DNA from: Microbulbifer sp. VAAF005
GTDB lineage: Bacteria > Pseudomonadota > Gammaproteobacteria > Pseudomonadales > Cellvibrionaceae
Assembly: GCF_030012985.1 (NCBI RefSeq)
Contig: NZ_CP120233.1
Span: 3,467,001 to 3,531,000, forward strand
DNA: 64,000 bases
Direction of reading: 5' to 3'
How positions within the stretch are numbered: position 1 is the stretch's first letter; every line of letters begins with the position of its first letter. This document shows, piece by piece, positions 16,270-23,692 of this stretch. The notes under the pieces are model-generated. The model did no database searches, had not been told where the DNA came from, and saw only the letters and a list, made by a program, of their open reading frames with translations. A program made the position numbers and the translations under genes.

Positions 16270-17416
16270 GCTTCTATCTCGCTGGAGCGGACTATTATTT
16301 TTAGGACCGCTCATGGCCGTTGCCGCAGTTCTTCCCGAGGAGAGAGCGGACAATATGTATCATGCCTATAGCGGTGGTGGAGTGACTATTGATGGGCCCT
16401 CCCTATTGATTCGAAAGAATGTCGGCAACAATGTATCCCTGTCTGCAAATTACTATGTGGATATGATATCCGGGGCATCTATTGATGTGGAAGCCACCGC
16501 TAGTGAGTACACTGAGCAGCGAGATGAGTTCTCTTTGGGGGCTGACTACCTGGTGGATAAAACCACAATCAGTATGGGGTATACCAATAGTTCCGAGAAT
16601 GACTATGAGGCGCAAACAGTTGCCTTCGGAATTAGTCAGGGGTTCTTTGGCGATTTGAGCACCCTTGGTTTGCGGGTGAGTTACGGAAGCGATGATGTAT
16701 TTCGTAATGGCGATGACAATTTTGCTGAGGATGCACAGCATCGCCGCTATGCATTTAGTTGGAATCAGATCCTCACGCAGAAGCTAATTGCTGAATTAAG
16801 TGTGGAAACGGTGGCTGACGAAGGTTTTCTTAATAATCCGTATCGCAGTGTCAGATACCTTGACGAATCCTCTGGCAGCGGATTTAGTTATCAAGCTGAA
16901 GTTTATCCAACAACTCGCAACAGTGATGCCGTTGCTTTAAGGGCTAAATACCGGCTGCCTTACCGAGCAGCCGTCAAGGCCGAATACAGACACTATGCGG
17001 ATAGTTGGGGTGTTGTTTCGGATAATGTTGAGTTTCGCTATATCCACCCCTGGAAGGAACGGGATGAATGGGTTTTAGAGGGAAAAATTCGTTATTATCA
17101 GCAAAGTAGTGCAGACTTTTACAGCGATCTTTTCCCCTATCTCAACGCTACTAATTTTCGTGCTAGGGATAAAGAGTTGAGTAATTACACAACTCTAGCC
17201 CTTGGGTTTGGTGTATCTTACGAGCTGCCAAAACGTTGGTCAGTACTGAAACGACGCAATACGATTAATCTCTATTGGGACCATATCCTATTTGACTATG
17301 AGGATTTCCTAGATGTCACCGTGCATGGTTCTGATACATCTATCAGTCCTGGCGAGGAACCGGCTTATAGTTTCTCTGCGAATGTAATTCGATTATTTTG
17401 GTCAGTCCGTTTTTAG
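16256..17416 (+). CDS. DUF3570 outer-membrane protein with ApbE-target-like motif
   Basis: About 386 residues from GTG 16256, which has GGAGG 5-6 bp upstream and yields a clean signal peptide (LLSRWSGLLFLGPLMAVAA). In-frame starts further upstream lie inside DUF4266. The N-terminal DUF3570 block is present (YSGGGVTIDGPSLLIRKN, then GNNVSLSANYYVDMISGASI), followed by many amphipathic strands and a terminal Phe, so it is predicted to be a beta-barrel. The segment D-M-I-S-G-A-S (16460-16480) fits the D-x-x-[ST]-G-A-[ST] flavinylation motif recognised by ApbE, which is encoded in the divergent set. Whether this Ser is flavinylated is a hypothesis, since related DUF3570 proteins may conserve this segment for structural reasons. 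Last gene of the rightward operon. Confidence 0.88.
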   Translation: MAVTKLLSRWSGLLFLGPLMAVAAVLPEERADNMYHAYSGGGVTIDGPSLLIRKNVGNNVSLSANYYVDMISGASIDVEATASEYTEQRDEFSLGADYLVDKTTISMGYTNSSENDYEAQTVAFGISQGFFGDLSTLGLRVSYGSDDVFRNGDDNFAEDAQHRRYAFSWNQILTQKLIAELSVETVADEGFLNNPYRSVRYLDESSGSGFSYQAEVYPTTRNSDAVALRAKYRLPYRAAVKAEYRHYADSWGVVSDNVEFRYIHPWKERDEWVLEGKIRYYQQSSADFYSDLFPYLNATNFRARDKELSNYTTLALGFGVSYELPKRWSVLKRRNTINLYWDHILFDYEDFLDVTVHGSDTSISPGEEPAYSFSANVIRLFWSVRF

Positions 17417-17499
17417 GAATGGGAGCCTCTGCGTTCTGTTTTTCAACAAAAGAAAAAGATGCAGAGGCTTCATAGTCTGAGCCAAATTTGACTGTTGAT

Positions 17500-17802
17500 T
17501 TATTGCATAGAGTAATCCCGAAGAATTTCTCCAATCCTTATACGGTAGTTATCAAATAGTTGTTTTTTGCCTAGGTGTTGTGCATCACAATGTGCCTTGT
17601 GATTTTTCCAGTTCACTACAGACTCTTCATCCCGCCAAATAGAGAGCGACAAAATTTTTCTTGGCTGATTGAGGCTTTGAAATCTCTCGACTGAGATAAA
17701 TCCATCGAAGTTAGTTAGGTGTTCTTTTAGGTCCGCTGCAACGGCCAGATATTTGTCTTTTCCTGAAGGCTTTGGTGTAACTTCAAATATGACGGCGATC
17801 AT
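17500..17802 (-). CDS. Antibiotic biosynthesis monooxygenase-type (ABM) dimeric barrel protein
   Basis: A 100-residue protein with the ABM/ferredoxin-like dimeric alpha-beta barrel pattern: [19 protein letters not shown], then LTNFDGFISVERFQS, and KILSLSIWRDEESVVNWKNHKAHCDAQHLGKKQLFDNYRIRIGEI. Members include cofactor-free monooxygenases and haem-degrading enzymes; the substrate is unknown here. The start ATG directly abuts the stop of the NIPSNAP-like gene upstream (17802), so the two are co-translated. The pair is divergent from an ArsR-type regulator, which is the likely controller. Confidence 0.85.
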   Translation of the reverse strand: MIAVIFEVTPKPSGKDKYLAVAADLKEHLTNFDGFISVERFQSLNQPRKILSLSIWRDEESVVNWKNHKAHCDAQHLGKKQLFDNYRIRIGEILRDYSMQ

Positions 17803-18140
17803 CAGTGACTTTCCTGTGGGAACTTCAGGTAGGTTTCTGGCACAGCATTTAAAAAGCTTCGCTTCTCTTCAAGAATAAACTTCTCTCTCGTCGCAAACTG
17901 AAAATTTTCACTGCCCTGAGGAGACTGCTTAAGCAGTTTTCGATATTGTTCATAATGAGCCAAGCTATCGAAATTAATAATACCAAAGGCCTGAAAGTTG
18001 GTGCCCTCAGAAGGTAGATAATATCCTAATAGTCGTCCGCCACAATTGGGAATGATTTTGCCCCAGTTCTCAGCATACTGCCGGAAAGCATCAAGCTTAA
18101 ACGGATCGATCTTGTATTCAATAAAACAGGTTACAGTCAT
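17802..18140 (-). CDS. NIPSNAP-family protein
   Basis: A 112-residue protein matching the NIPSNAP pattern ([69 protein letters not shown]). It shares the dimeric alpha/beta barrel fold with the ABM protein encoded just downstream. Function in bacteria is unclear; homologues often accompany small monooxygenases. It lies 89 bp from the start of a divergent ArsR-type regulator, the usual arrangement for a regulator and its target. Confidence 0.87.
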   Translation of the reverse strand: MTVTCFIEYKIDPFKLDAFRQYAENWGKIIPNCGGRLLGYYLPSEGTNFQAFGIINFDSLAHYEQYRKLLKQSPQGSENFQFATREKFILEEKRSFLNAVPETYLKFPQESH

Positions 18141-18229
18141 CTAAGTTGCCTCTATTCATAATTTGCTGGCATTCTAGATGGTTTAATTTTCTATACTTCG
18201 GTGGTCAGCGAACTGTTGCGAGGGTAACC

Positions 18230-18922
18230 ATGGAACCTGACATTTCGGTAATATCCAGTTTGATTGGGGATCGGGCGCGCTCAAAAATATTGATGGCGCT
18301 TATGAGTGGAAAAGCACTGACAGCAACAGAGTTAGCCTGTGAGGCCGATGTGACTGCACAGACTGCAAGCAACCATCTTTCCAAGCTGGTAGATAGCAAG
18401 CTGCTGATAGTTCGCAAGCAGGGTAGGCACAAGTACTTTCAGCTGGCGAGTCATCAAATTGCCGAAGCGCTAGAGGCGTTGCTCAATCTGAGTAGCACCC
18501 TGGTACCTCAAAAAGTTACCACTGGACCCGCAGATCCAGATTTAAGGAAGTCCCGTATCTGCTATGACCATTTAGCAGGAATGACTGGTGTTCTATTGTA
18601 CGAGGCGCTATTGGCTAGTGAGTTACTCTCTGAGCAATCACAGCAAGTTTCCTTGACTGAAGAGGGCGAAATATTTTTCCAGGAACGAGGGGCAGCCGTA
18701 ACGAGTTTTAAGCAACGTAAGCGCCCTGTTTGCAAGTCATGCCTAGACTGGAGCGAACGAAAAAGCCACCTTGCAGGCAGCTTGGGCCAATGGATACTCG
18801 AAGATGCCTTGGCAAAGCAGTGGGCGGTTAGAAGAGCGGACTCCAGGGCGATTACTTTCTCCCAGAAAGGGCTTTTACTGTTTTCGAAGCGTTATCAGAT
18901 TGATTGCTCCAAGTTGCTATAA
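18230..18922 (+). CDS. ArsR-type winged-helix transcriptional regulator
   Basis: 230 residues from ATG 18230, preceded by GAGGG. A longer in-frame start at 18146 would add residues with no similarity to the fold. The N-terminal winged helix is evident: IGDRARSKILMALMSGKALTATELACEADVTAQTASNHLSKLVDSKLLIVRKQGRHKYFQLAS. The C-terminal half has a C-K-S-C-L-D-W-S-E-R-K-S-H-L-A-G motif followed by LGQWILEDALAKQWAVR, common in this ArsR subgroup and possibly metal- or ligand-sensing through the Cys pair. It is divergent from the NIPSNAP/ABM pair and probably represses it. Confidence 0.9.
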   Translation: MEPDISVISSLIGDRARSKILMALMSGKALTATELACEADVTAQTASNHLSKLVDSKLLIVRKQGRHKYFQLASHQIAEALEALLNLSSTLVPQKVTTGPADPDLRKSRICYDHLAGMTGVLLYEALLASELLSEQSQQVSLTEEGEIFFQERGAAVTSFKQRKRPVCKSCLDWSERKSHLAGSLGQWILEDALAKQWAVRRADSRAITFSQKGLLLFSKRYQIDCSKLL

Positions 18923-18971
18923 ATTATTTGTCAGCTCGTTATCAGATTAAAGGAAAGCCCCGTTAACCATA

Positions 18972-19519
18972 TCAACTGTGCTCCATAGCTGAGACGTTGG
19001 TGCAGGCCGGGGTTGATTTTTTCCTCGTAGGCTTTTTTAAGGTAACAGTAAAATAGATAGAAGCGAGCAAGCAGGCTGTACTAAATAACCTGAATTCTAT
19101 TGAGAAGTAACTACTGAAAGTACTTAGCAATGGCGCAATGAGTAAAGAAAACAACATAAACATCCCCGCCCAGGAGTGTATCTGGCATTCAAGACTAGGG
19201 GTTTTTGTATAGGGATCCGCATCCATAGGAAAATAACCCGCAACCCAGGTTCCAATACCGTGGATAATAATTAAAACTCCAATGATGGTAAGTACAACTG
19301 GGGCCTGTTCAATTTGAATTATATGCAGACCAAATAAGAAGAATAATATGCCAAGTGGGTAGTTGTTAATGAGGGGGAGAGCTTCTGGGTTGGGCTTCCA
19401 ACGGCTCCTAGTTCGCTACAGAATTGTCTTGAATGGCTATAGCCAGAGTATTTTGCTCCTGCCAATGTAACACCTACAACCATCCATACCAGCGAGAGAA
19501 ACCCCAAGTAAGCAAACAC
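18972..19519 (-). CDS. DUF998-like membrane protein, frameshifted
   Basis: Two frames together encode one membrane protein of about 182 residues. The first frame (GTG 19519) gives MFAYLGFLSLVWMVVGVTLAGAKYSGYSHSRQFCSELGAVGSPTQKLSP. Adding one base in the G5 run at 19373-19377 continues as LINNYPLGILFFLFGLHII and VVLTIIGVLIIIHGIGTWVA, then GYFPMDADPYTKTP. The rest is SLECQIHSWAGMFMLFSLLIAPLLS. The PMD-D...H...G segment and the multiple membrane helices fit DUF998. The span length is one base short of a multiple of three, as expected for a single-base loss. No neighbour suggests a role. A MITE-like element lies 44 bp upstream of the start. Confidence 0.7.
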
Positions 19520-19563
19520 TGTATGAGCCCCGACTGGTTATGTTGGGGCATAAGATAGCACTA

Positions 19564-19827
19564 GGGAGCCTCTGAATAACTCCGTGATACCTCTGGCATA
19601 CAGAGCGGTTCACAATCAAGGCGCGGCTTCGCAGGAATGTCTAGACCTTTCAAGAAGTCGCAACGCGGAGTGTGAATCGCTCTGTAAGCCCCGAAGGGCG
19701 GGCCTTGAAGGCCACAGCTGCTGCGTTGCAGCTCTTGCAAAGGACTAGGCCATTCGCGGCTAGCTGCGCCTAACATCTGTAGCCTTCAAGACCCGCAGAG
19801 GCATTACGGAGTTATTCAGAGGCTCCC
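19564..19827. mobile_element. MITE-like element, copy 1 (264 bp)
   Basis: The ends are terminal inverted repeats of about 32 bp with two mismatches (GGGAGCCTCTGAATAACTCC... at the left; its complement at the right). Inside lies a second nested inverted repeat (CAGAGCG-TTCACA against TGTGAA-CGCTCTG). Flanks read CTA...TAG, compatible with a TA duplication but ambiguous because the ends are palindromic. No transposase is encoded; the frames inside are shadows. The other copy is at 56261-56473. This copy carries about 51 bp extra in its right half, near 19731-19781. Confidence 0.85.
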
Positions 19828-20043
19828 TAGATAAAAAGTCCTTTCAAGTTAATCCTTGTCTTCAAACGTGCCAGGTTTATTGCTATTTCAACTTTATCTA
19901 AAAGCGATTATTGCCACAAAGATAAGTGTTTTTGTCCTTATTGTTCGTATCGGTTTAATTAATTTTTTATTAGTTTAAGTCTAATAGAGTAATTAATTTT
20001 TTATACTAGATCAGGTACTGGAAAAGGAGTCGAGGGTTCGAAA
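19828..20043 (+). promoter_or_regulatory. AT-rich upstream region of the PLP decarboxylase with a 15-bp direct repeat
   Basis: The 15-mer TAATTAATTTTTTAT occurs at 19956-19970 and 19990-20004, starts 34 bp apart (about three helical turns). This is consistent with UP-element-like DNA or a repeated regulator site; no regulator is known. A plausible Shine-Dalgarno (AAGGAG) lies at about 20025-20030 ahead of ATG 20044. Confidence 0.45.
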
Positions 20044-21432
20044 ATGGATAATAATGACAGCAAAAATTTTTCTAATGCCATAGAAGTACTATCCCTGGCA
20101 GCGCGGTACGCTGAGGAATATGTTGCTGATATTCGCGATCGCCGCGTAAGTCCGTCCGCCTTTGATATTGATCAAATGCAATTTTTTAACAGTGACTTGG
20201 CCCGGGCTGGGGAACCGGCAGAGGCTGTTGTCGAGAGCCTGCATCGTTACGGTTCTCCGGCAACAGTTGCCAGTACCGGTGGGCGTTTTTTCGGGCTGGT
20301 GGTAGGTGGGGCTACGCCAGCTTCTATGGGCGCGGCGGTAATGAACGCCGTTTGGGACCAAGTGGCGGTTTTGGAGGCATCGGCGCCTTCTGCAATTTAT
20401 CTGGAGCGTATTGCGGCAATCTGGATATTGGAATTGTTAACCTTGCCGATGGAAAGTAGTGTGGGTTTCACCACAGGGTCATCTATGGCCAATATGGTGT
20501 GCTTGGCTGCTGCGCGAAATACGCTTTATCAAAAATTAAATATCGACCTGGCAAAAAGCGGGCTAGCCGGTGCGCCGCCACTGCGTATTGTTGTTTCTGA
20601 ACAGTCCCATGTCACAGTTCACAAGGCACTCTCTATTCTTGGATTTGGTATGGATCAGGTGATTAAAGCGCCCTGTGATGAACAGGGGAGGGTGCGAGCA
20701 GATACTTTTCCCGAGGTTGATGAAACCACCATTATTTGCCTTCAGGCGGGCAACGTAAACTCCGGCAGTTTTGATCCGTTTGCAGGCATAATTCCCGAAG
20801 CTAAATCCAAAGGTGCCTGGGTACATGTCGACGGTGCCTTTGGTTTGTGGGCAGCGGCATCTCCAGCGAAATCAGTGTTGACTACTGGAGTAGACCAAGC
20901 AGATTCCTGGGCTGTAGATGCTCATAAATGGCTAAATACGCCTTATGACTGCGGTTTGGCAATTTGTCGAAAGCCGGGGGCTGTACACAATGTGATGACA
21001 ACCCAGGCGCCATACTTGCAAGTGGGATCGCTGGTGCCGCCCAAGGATATGGTGCCAGAATTCTCACGTCGGGCCAGAGGGGTGGAAGTGTGGGCGGCAA
21101 TTCAGGAGATGGGCCCGAAAGGAGTTGCGGCGATGATTGATCGCTGCTGCATCCATGCCCAACATCTGTGCGAAGGCCTGGCAGAAATGGGCTATGAGAT
21201 CCTTAACGATGTAGTGTTAAACCAGGTGGTGGCAACTATTGGCACTGCGGAAGATATCCAAGAGATAGTCAGAGCCATACAGGAGGAGGGAGTCTGCTGG
21301 TTTGGAGCGACTACCTGGAGAGGAAAAACGGCCCTGCGTATTAGCGTCTCTTCCTGGGCGACTACCGATAATGATATTGCCCTTACCCTGGATGCTATTT
21401 GCCGGGCGACGGAGGCTCAGATGTCCAGATAA
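20044..21432 (+). CDS. PLP-dependent group II decarboxylase/aminotransferase-fold enzyme
   Basis: 462 residues, fold type I PLP enzyme of the glutamate/aromatic-L-amino-acid decarboxylase group. The Schiff-base lysine is in SWAVDAHKWLNTPYDCG (Lys295), the PLP-nitrogen Asp is in HVDGAFGLWA (Asp263), and the stacking His is in SEQSHVTVHKA (His189). The N-terminal GRFFGLVVGGATPASMGAAVMNAVWDQ matches bacterial group II decarboxylases that act on amino acids; the substrate cannot be read from sequence. The gene stands alone between the MITE-containing intergenic region and an alpha/beta hydrolase. Confidence 0.88.
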   Translation: MDNNDSKNFSNAIEVLSLAARYAEEYVADIRDRRVSPSAFDIDQMQFFNSDLARAGEPAEAVVESLHRYGSPATVASTGGRFFGLVVGGATPASMGAAVMNAVWDQVAVLEASAPSAIYLERIAAIWILELLTLPMESSVGFTTGSSMANMVCLAAARNTLYQKLNIDLAKSGLAGAPPLRIVVSEQSHVTVHKALSILGFGMDQVIKAPCDEQGRVRADTFPEVDETTIICLQAGNVNSGSFDPFAGIIPEAKSKGAWVHVDGAFGLWAAASPAKSVLTTGVDQADSWAVDAHKWLNTPYDCGLAICRKPGAVHNVMTTQAPYLQVGSLVPPKDMVPEFSRRARGVEVWAAIQEMGPKGVAAMIDRCCIHAQHLCEGLAEMGYEILNDVVLNQVVATIGTAEDIQEIVRAIQEEGVCWFGATTWRGKTALRISVSSWATTDNDIALTLDAICRATEAQMSR

Positions 21433-21710
21433 CCCTTTGAGTGACATGAAGTGCTAGGGGGCCTTCTAAAGTAAATAGCACTTAATGTTTACGTCTTTTA
21501 GATCAGGCTGAGGTAGTTGGTGAATTATTTGGAGGCCCTCTTGTTTCTACCTTTGGCCGTAGCAGCCAGTTTCAGTGGTGAGCGCCGTCTATCCTTGTTG
21601 AATGGGCGCGGATCTGGGCCATTATTTTCAAGCTTTTGCTTGCGGTATTACTATTTCCGCCAACTCAGCCACTTTTTCAGCGCATAAAGGTGAGGGGCTC
21701 GGGTAGAACG

Positions 21711-22652
21711 ATGACTTTTTGGCTGGTTTTAATACTTTTTTTAATTCTACTCTGGCTTCTGTGGATGGCGTTTTTTAGTCCCAGTTTAAGTCGCAATGAG
21801 CTACTGAAATTCTCTTTTAATCAACTTACGCTGGCTGGTGGTTTATCCGTTAATTATCGCGAGATGGGGCCTGTTGATGGCGTTAATATACTTTGTCTTC
21901 ACGGTGGTGGTGATTCACTGAGCGCCTGGAATGCCTGGGCGACAAAATTGGCAGAAAAATATCATGTTATTTTGGTGGACTTACCTGGGCATGGATTGAC
22001 CGACCCGTTACCAGGAGGCACTTATACACCTAAGCATTTTGCCGATTTTATTGCAGAATTTGTCGCAACCCTGAAACTTAGGGACTATGTGATCGCTGGC
22101 CATTCATTTGGTGGAAATGGGGTTTTACGCTATTTAACAGGACATCCGAATATACCCAAGGCCGCTATTCTTGTCTCTCCCGGTGGTTATAAATGTGGCA
22201 AGGGACTGGAAATGCCTGCTGGTATTGCTCGATTTGCCACCAGCCATTGGGGGCGAAAAATGGTTGCGCACATTGGTAGTCGTGGATTATTGAGAAAAAT
22301 GCTGGCTTCCAAATTTTTCTACAATCCGCAGGCTCTGCCGGGGGAAATGTTGGAACGAATCTATTTGCTTTCCCGCTATGAGAAGAATCGCGGTACAGCG
22401 ATCAATTTGGTTGCTAATGCCACAATCAATTTCCAGCCGTTGCCGGACTTGGAGACTATAAAAATTCCAGTTTTATTTATCTGGGGGGCAGAAGATCAAA
22501 TTATTCCCTTGTCCGTAGGAAAGTATTTCTCTGACAAGTTGCCTAATGGAGAGTTAATCGTGTATCAGAAGATGGGGCATATGTCCCATGTCGAAAATGC
22601 CGAACAAAGTGTCACCGACGCAATGGAGTTTTTGCAGCGTCAGGGGCTGTGA
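21711..22652 (+). CDS. Membrane-anchored alpha/beta hydrolase
   Basis: 313 residues from ATG 21711. The N-terminus is a single membrane anchor (MTFWLVLILFLILLWLLWMAFF). An alpha/beta hydrolase fold follows, with LCLHGGGDSLSAWNAWA (oxyanion region), nucleophile elbow AGHSFGGNG (Ser), acid WGAEDQIIP (Asp) and base MGHMSHVE (His). Esterase or hydrolase activity is expected; the substrate is unknown. A start at 21636 is possible but lacks a better ribosome site and would precede the anchor with a non-hydrophobic stretch. Convergent with the YggN-like gene. Confidence 0.88.
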   Translation: MTFWLVLILFLILLWLLWMAFFSPSLSRNELLKFSFNQLTLAGGLSVNYREMGPVDGVNILCLHGGGDSLSAWNAWATKLAEKYHVILVDLPGHGLTDPLPGGTYTPKHFADFIAEFVATLKLRDYVIAGHSFGGNGVLRYLTGHPNIPKAAILVSPGGYKCGKGLEMPAGIARFATSHWGRKMVAHIGSRGLLRKMLASKFFYNPQALPGEMLERIYLLSRYEKNRGTAINLVANATINFQPLPDLETIKIPVLFIWGAEDQIIPLSVGKYFSDKLPNGELIVYQKMGHMSHVENAEQSVTDAMEFLQRQGL

Positions 22653-22670
22653 CAATACTGTGGAAAATTT

Positions 22671-22693
22671 AAAAAAGAGGCCGCAGTGCGGCC
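22671..22693 (-). terminator. Intrinsic terminator of the YggN-like gene
   Basis: GGCCGC-AGT-GCGGCC (22679-22693) forms a perfect 6-bp GC stem. On the minus strand it is followed by TC and six T (aaaaaa at 22671-22676 on the plus strand). Confidence 0.8.
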
Positions 22694-22722
22694 GAGTTTG
22701 GGGGGATGAAAATCAAGAGCGC

Positions 22723-23508
22723 CTAATTGATGACAACCAGGCCGGCTTTCACTATGTCGTAGTGACTGAGTTCTGGTACCTGCTGGTGTAGGTCGCTTTC
22801 CAGTCGATCGATGGATTCCAATTGTGTACACAAGCGGTTTGCAGACTGCTCAATACTTTTACCGCGCTGTTCCAGTAACCGCTCCGCCTCTTCAGTGGCC
22901 TGTTCTTCAATGCTTTCTCCGCCGGTAAAGGCAGCTTTGAAGGCATGCCAGGCAATAGTTCCCGCGGACTCCATAGCGAGGCGTTCGATACGGGGTTCAA
23001 ACTCTTCAGAGATGGTTTTCTCTATATAGTTACCCATTTCCTCGTTTCCCAGCTGGTAGATCTCGCCCTCTCGATTGAGGCGGTCCTCAGTGCGCTGGAT
23101 CAGGTCGGCGGAAAACTGTTGGAGTTCGAGGATATCCGGGTGGTCCGGCCCGGCGAGGGTGCTGATGGCAATGGATAGGCCATCCATTGCAATATCGACC
23201 GCCTCAAGGGTGAGTACCAGTGTGTCGCGACCGGCGATGTGTAGCTGTTGGCGGTATTCCTGAAGTAGTTGCTCCTGCTGAGAATTGAGGGACAGCAACT
23301 CACCATCCACTGATAGCTGGTTGGGCAGCTGAAATGTCACCAGTTTTCCGTCTTCCCCATCGACGGTAAAGAAGTCCGGGCCTACTTCAATAGCGTAATT
23401 CGTAGACACTGTGCAGGTGCTGGTATCGACATGAAAAGAATCGTGGGCCATTGCCTGTGAACTGATACCGAGGCCTATCAGGGTTGAAAGTGCGATTGGC
23501 TTCCACAT
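22723..23508 (-). CDS. DUF2884 (YggN-like) periplasmic protein
   Basis: About 261 residues from ATG 23508. AGGA lies 8 bp upstream; an in-frame ATG at 23538 would add ten polar residues before the signal peptide. The signal peptide is MWKPIALSTLIGLGISSQAMA. The mature protein matches the DUF2884/YggN layout: a Cys-containing beta start (DTSTCTVSTNYAIEVGPDFFTVDG), then long helices with LCTQLESIDRLESDLHQQVPELSHYDI at the end. The function of YggN is not established. It is monocistronic, with a terminator at 22671-22693. Confidence 0.85.
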   Translation of the reverse strand: MWKPIALSTLIGLGISSQAMAHDSFHVDTSTCTVSTNYAIEVGPDFFTVDGEDGKLVTFQLPNQLSVDGELLSLNSQQEQLLQEYRQQLHIAGRDTLVLTLEAVDIAMDGLSIAISTLAGPDHPDILELQQFSADLIQRTEDRLNREGEIYQLGNEEMGNYIEKTISEEFEPRIERLAMESAGTIAWHAFKAAFTGGESIEEQATEEAERLLEQRGKSIEQSANRLCTQLESIDRLESDLHQQVPELSHYDIVKAGLVVIN

Positions 23509-23692
23509 ATGCCGGTTTCCTATTGTGTGTCTTTTCAATGTGACGCGCCTGGGTAGCCGAACAGATGCAGGCAGTTAGAAATATTTTTCATTTTTTCCTG
23601 ACGCAGGCCCGGGGAGTGATGGCCAGGCGTGGATGTTCCAGCGGGTATTCTGTATTTTTAGCCCATAACACTTAATAAATTGAGGGTATTCA

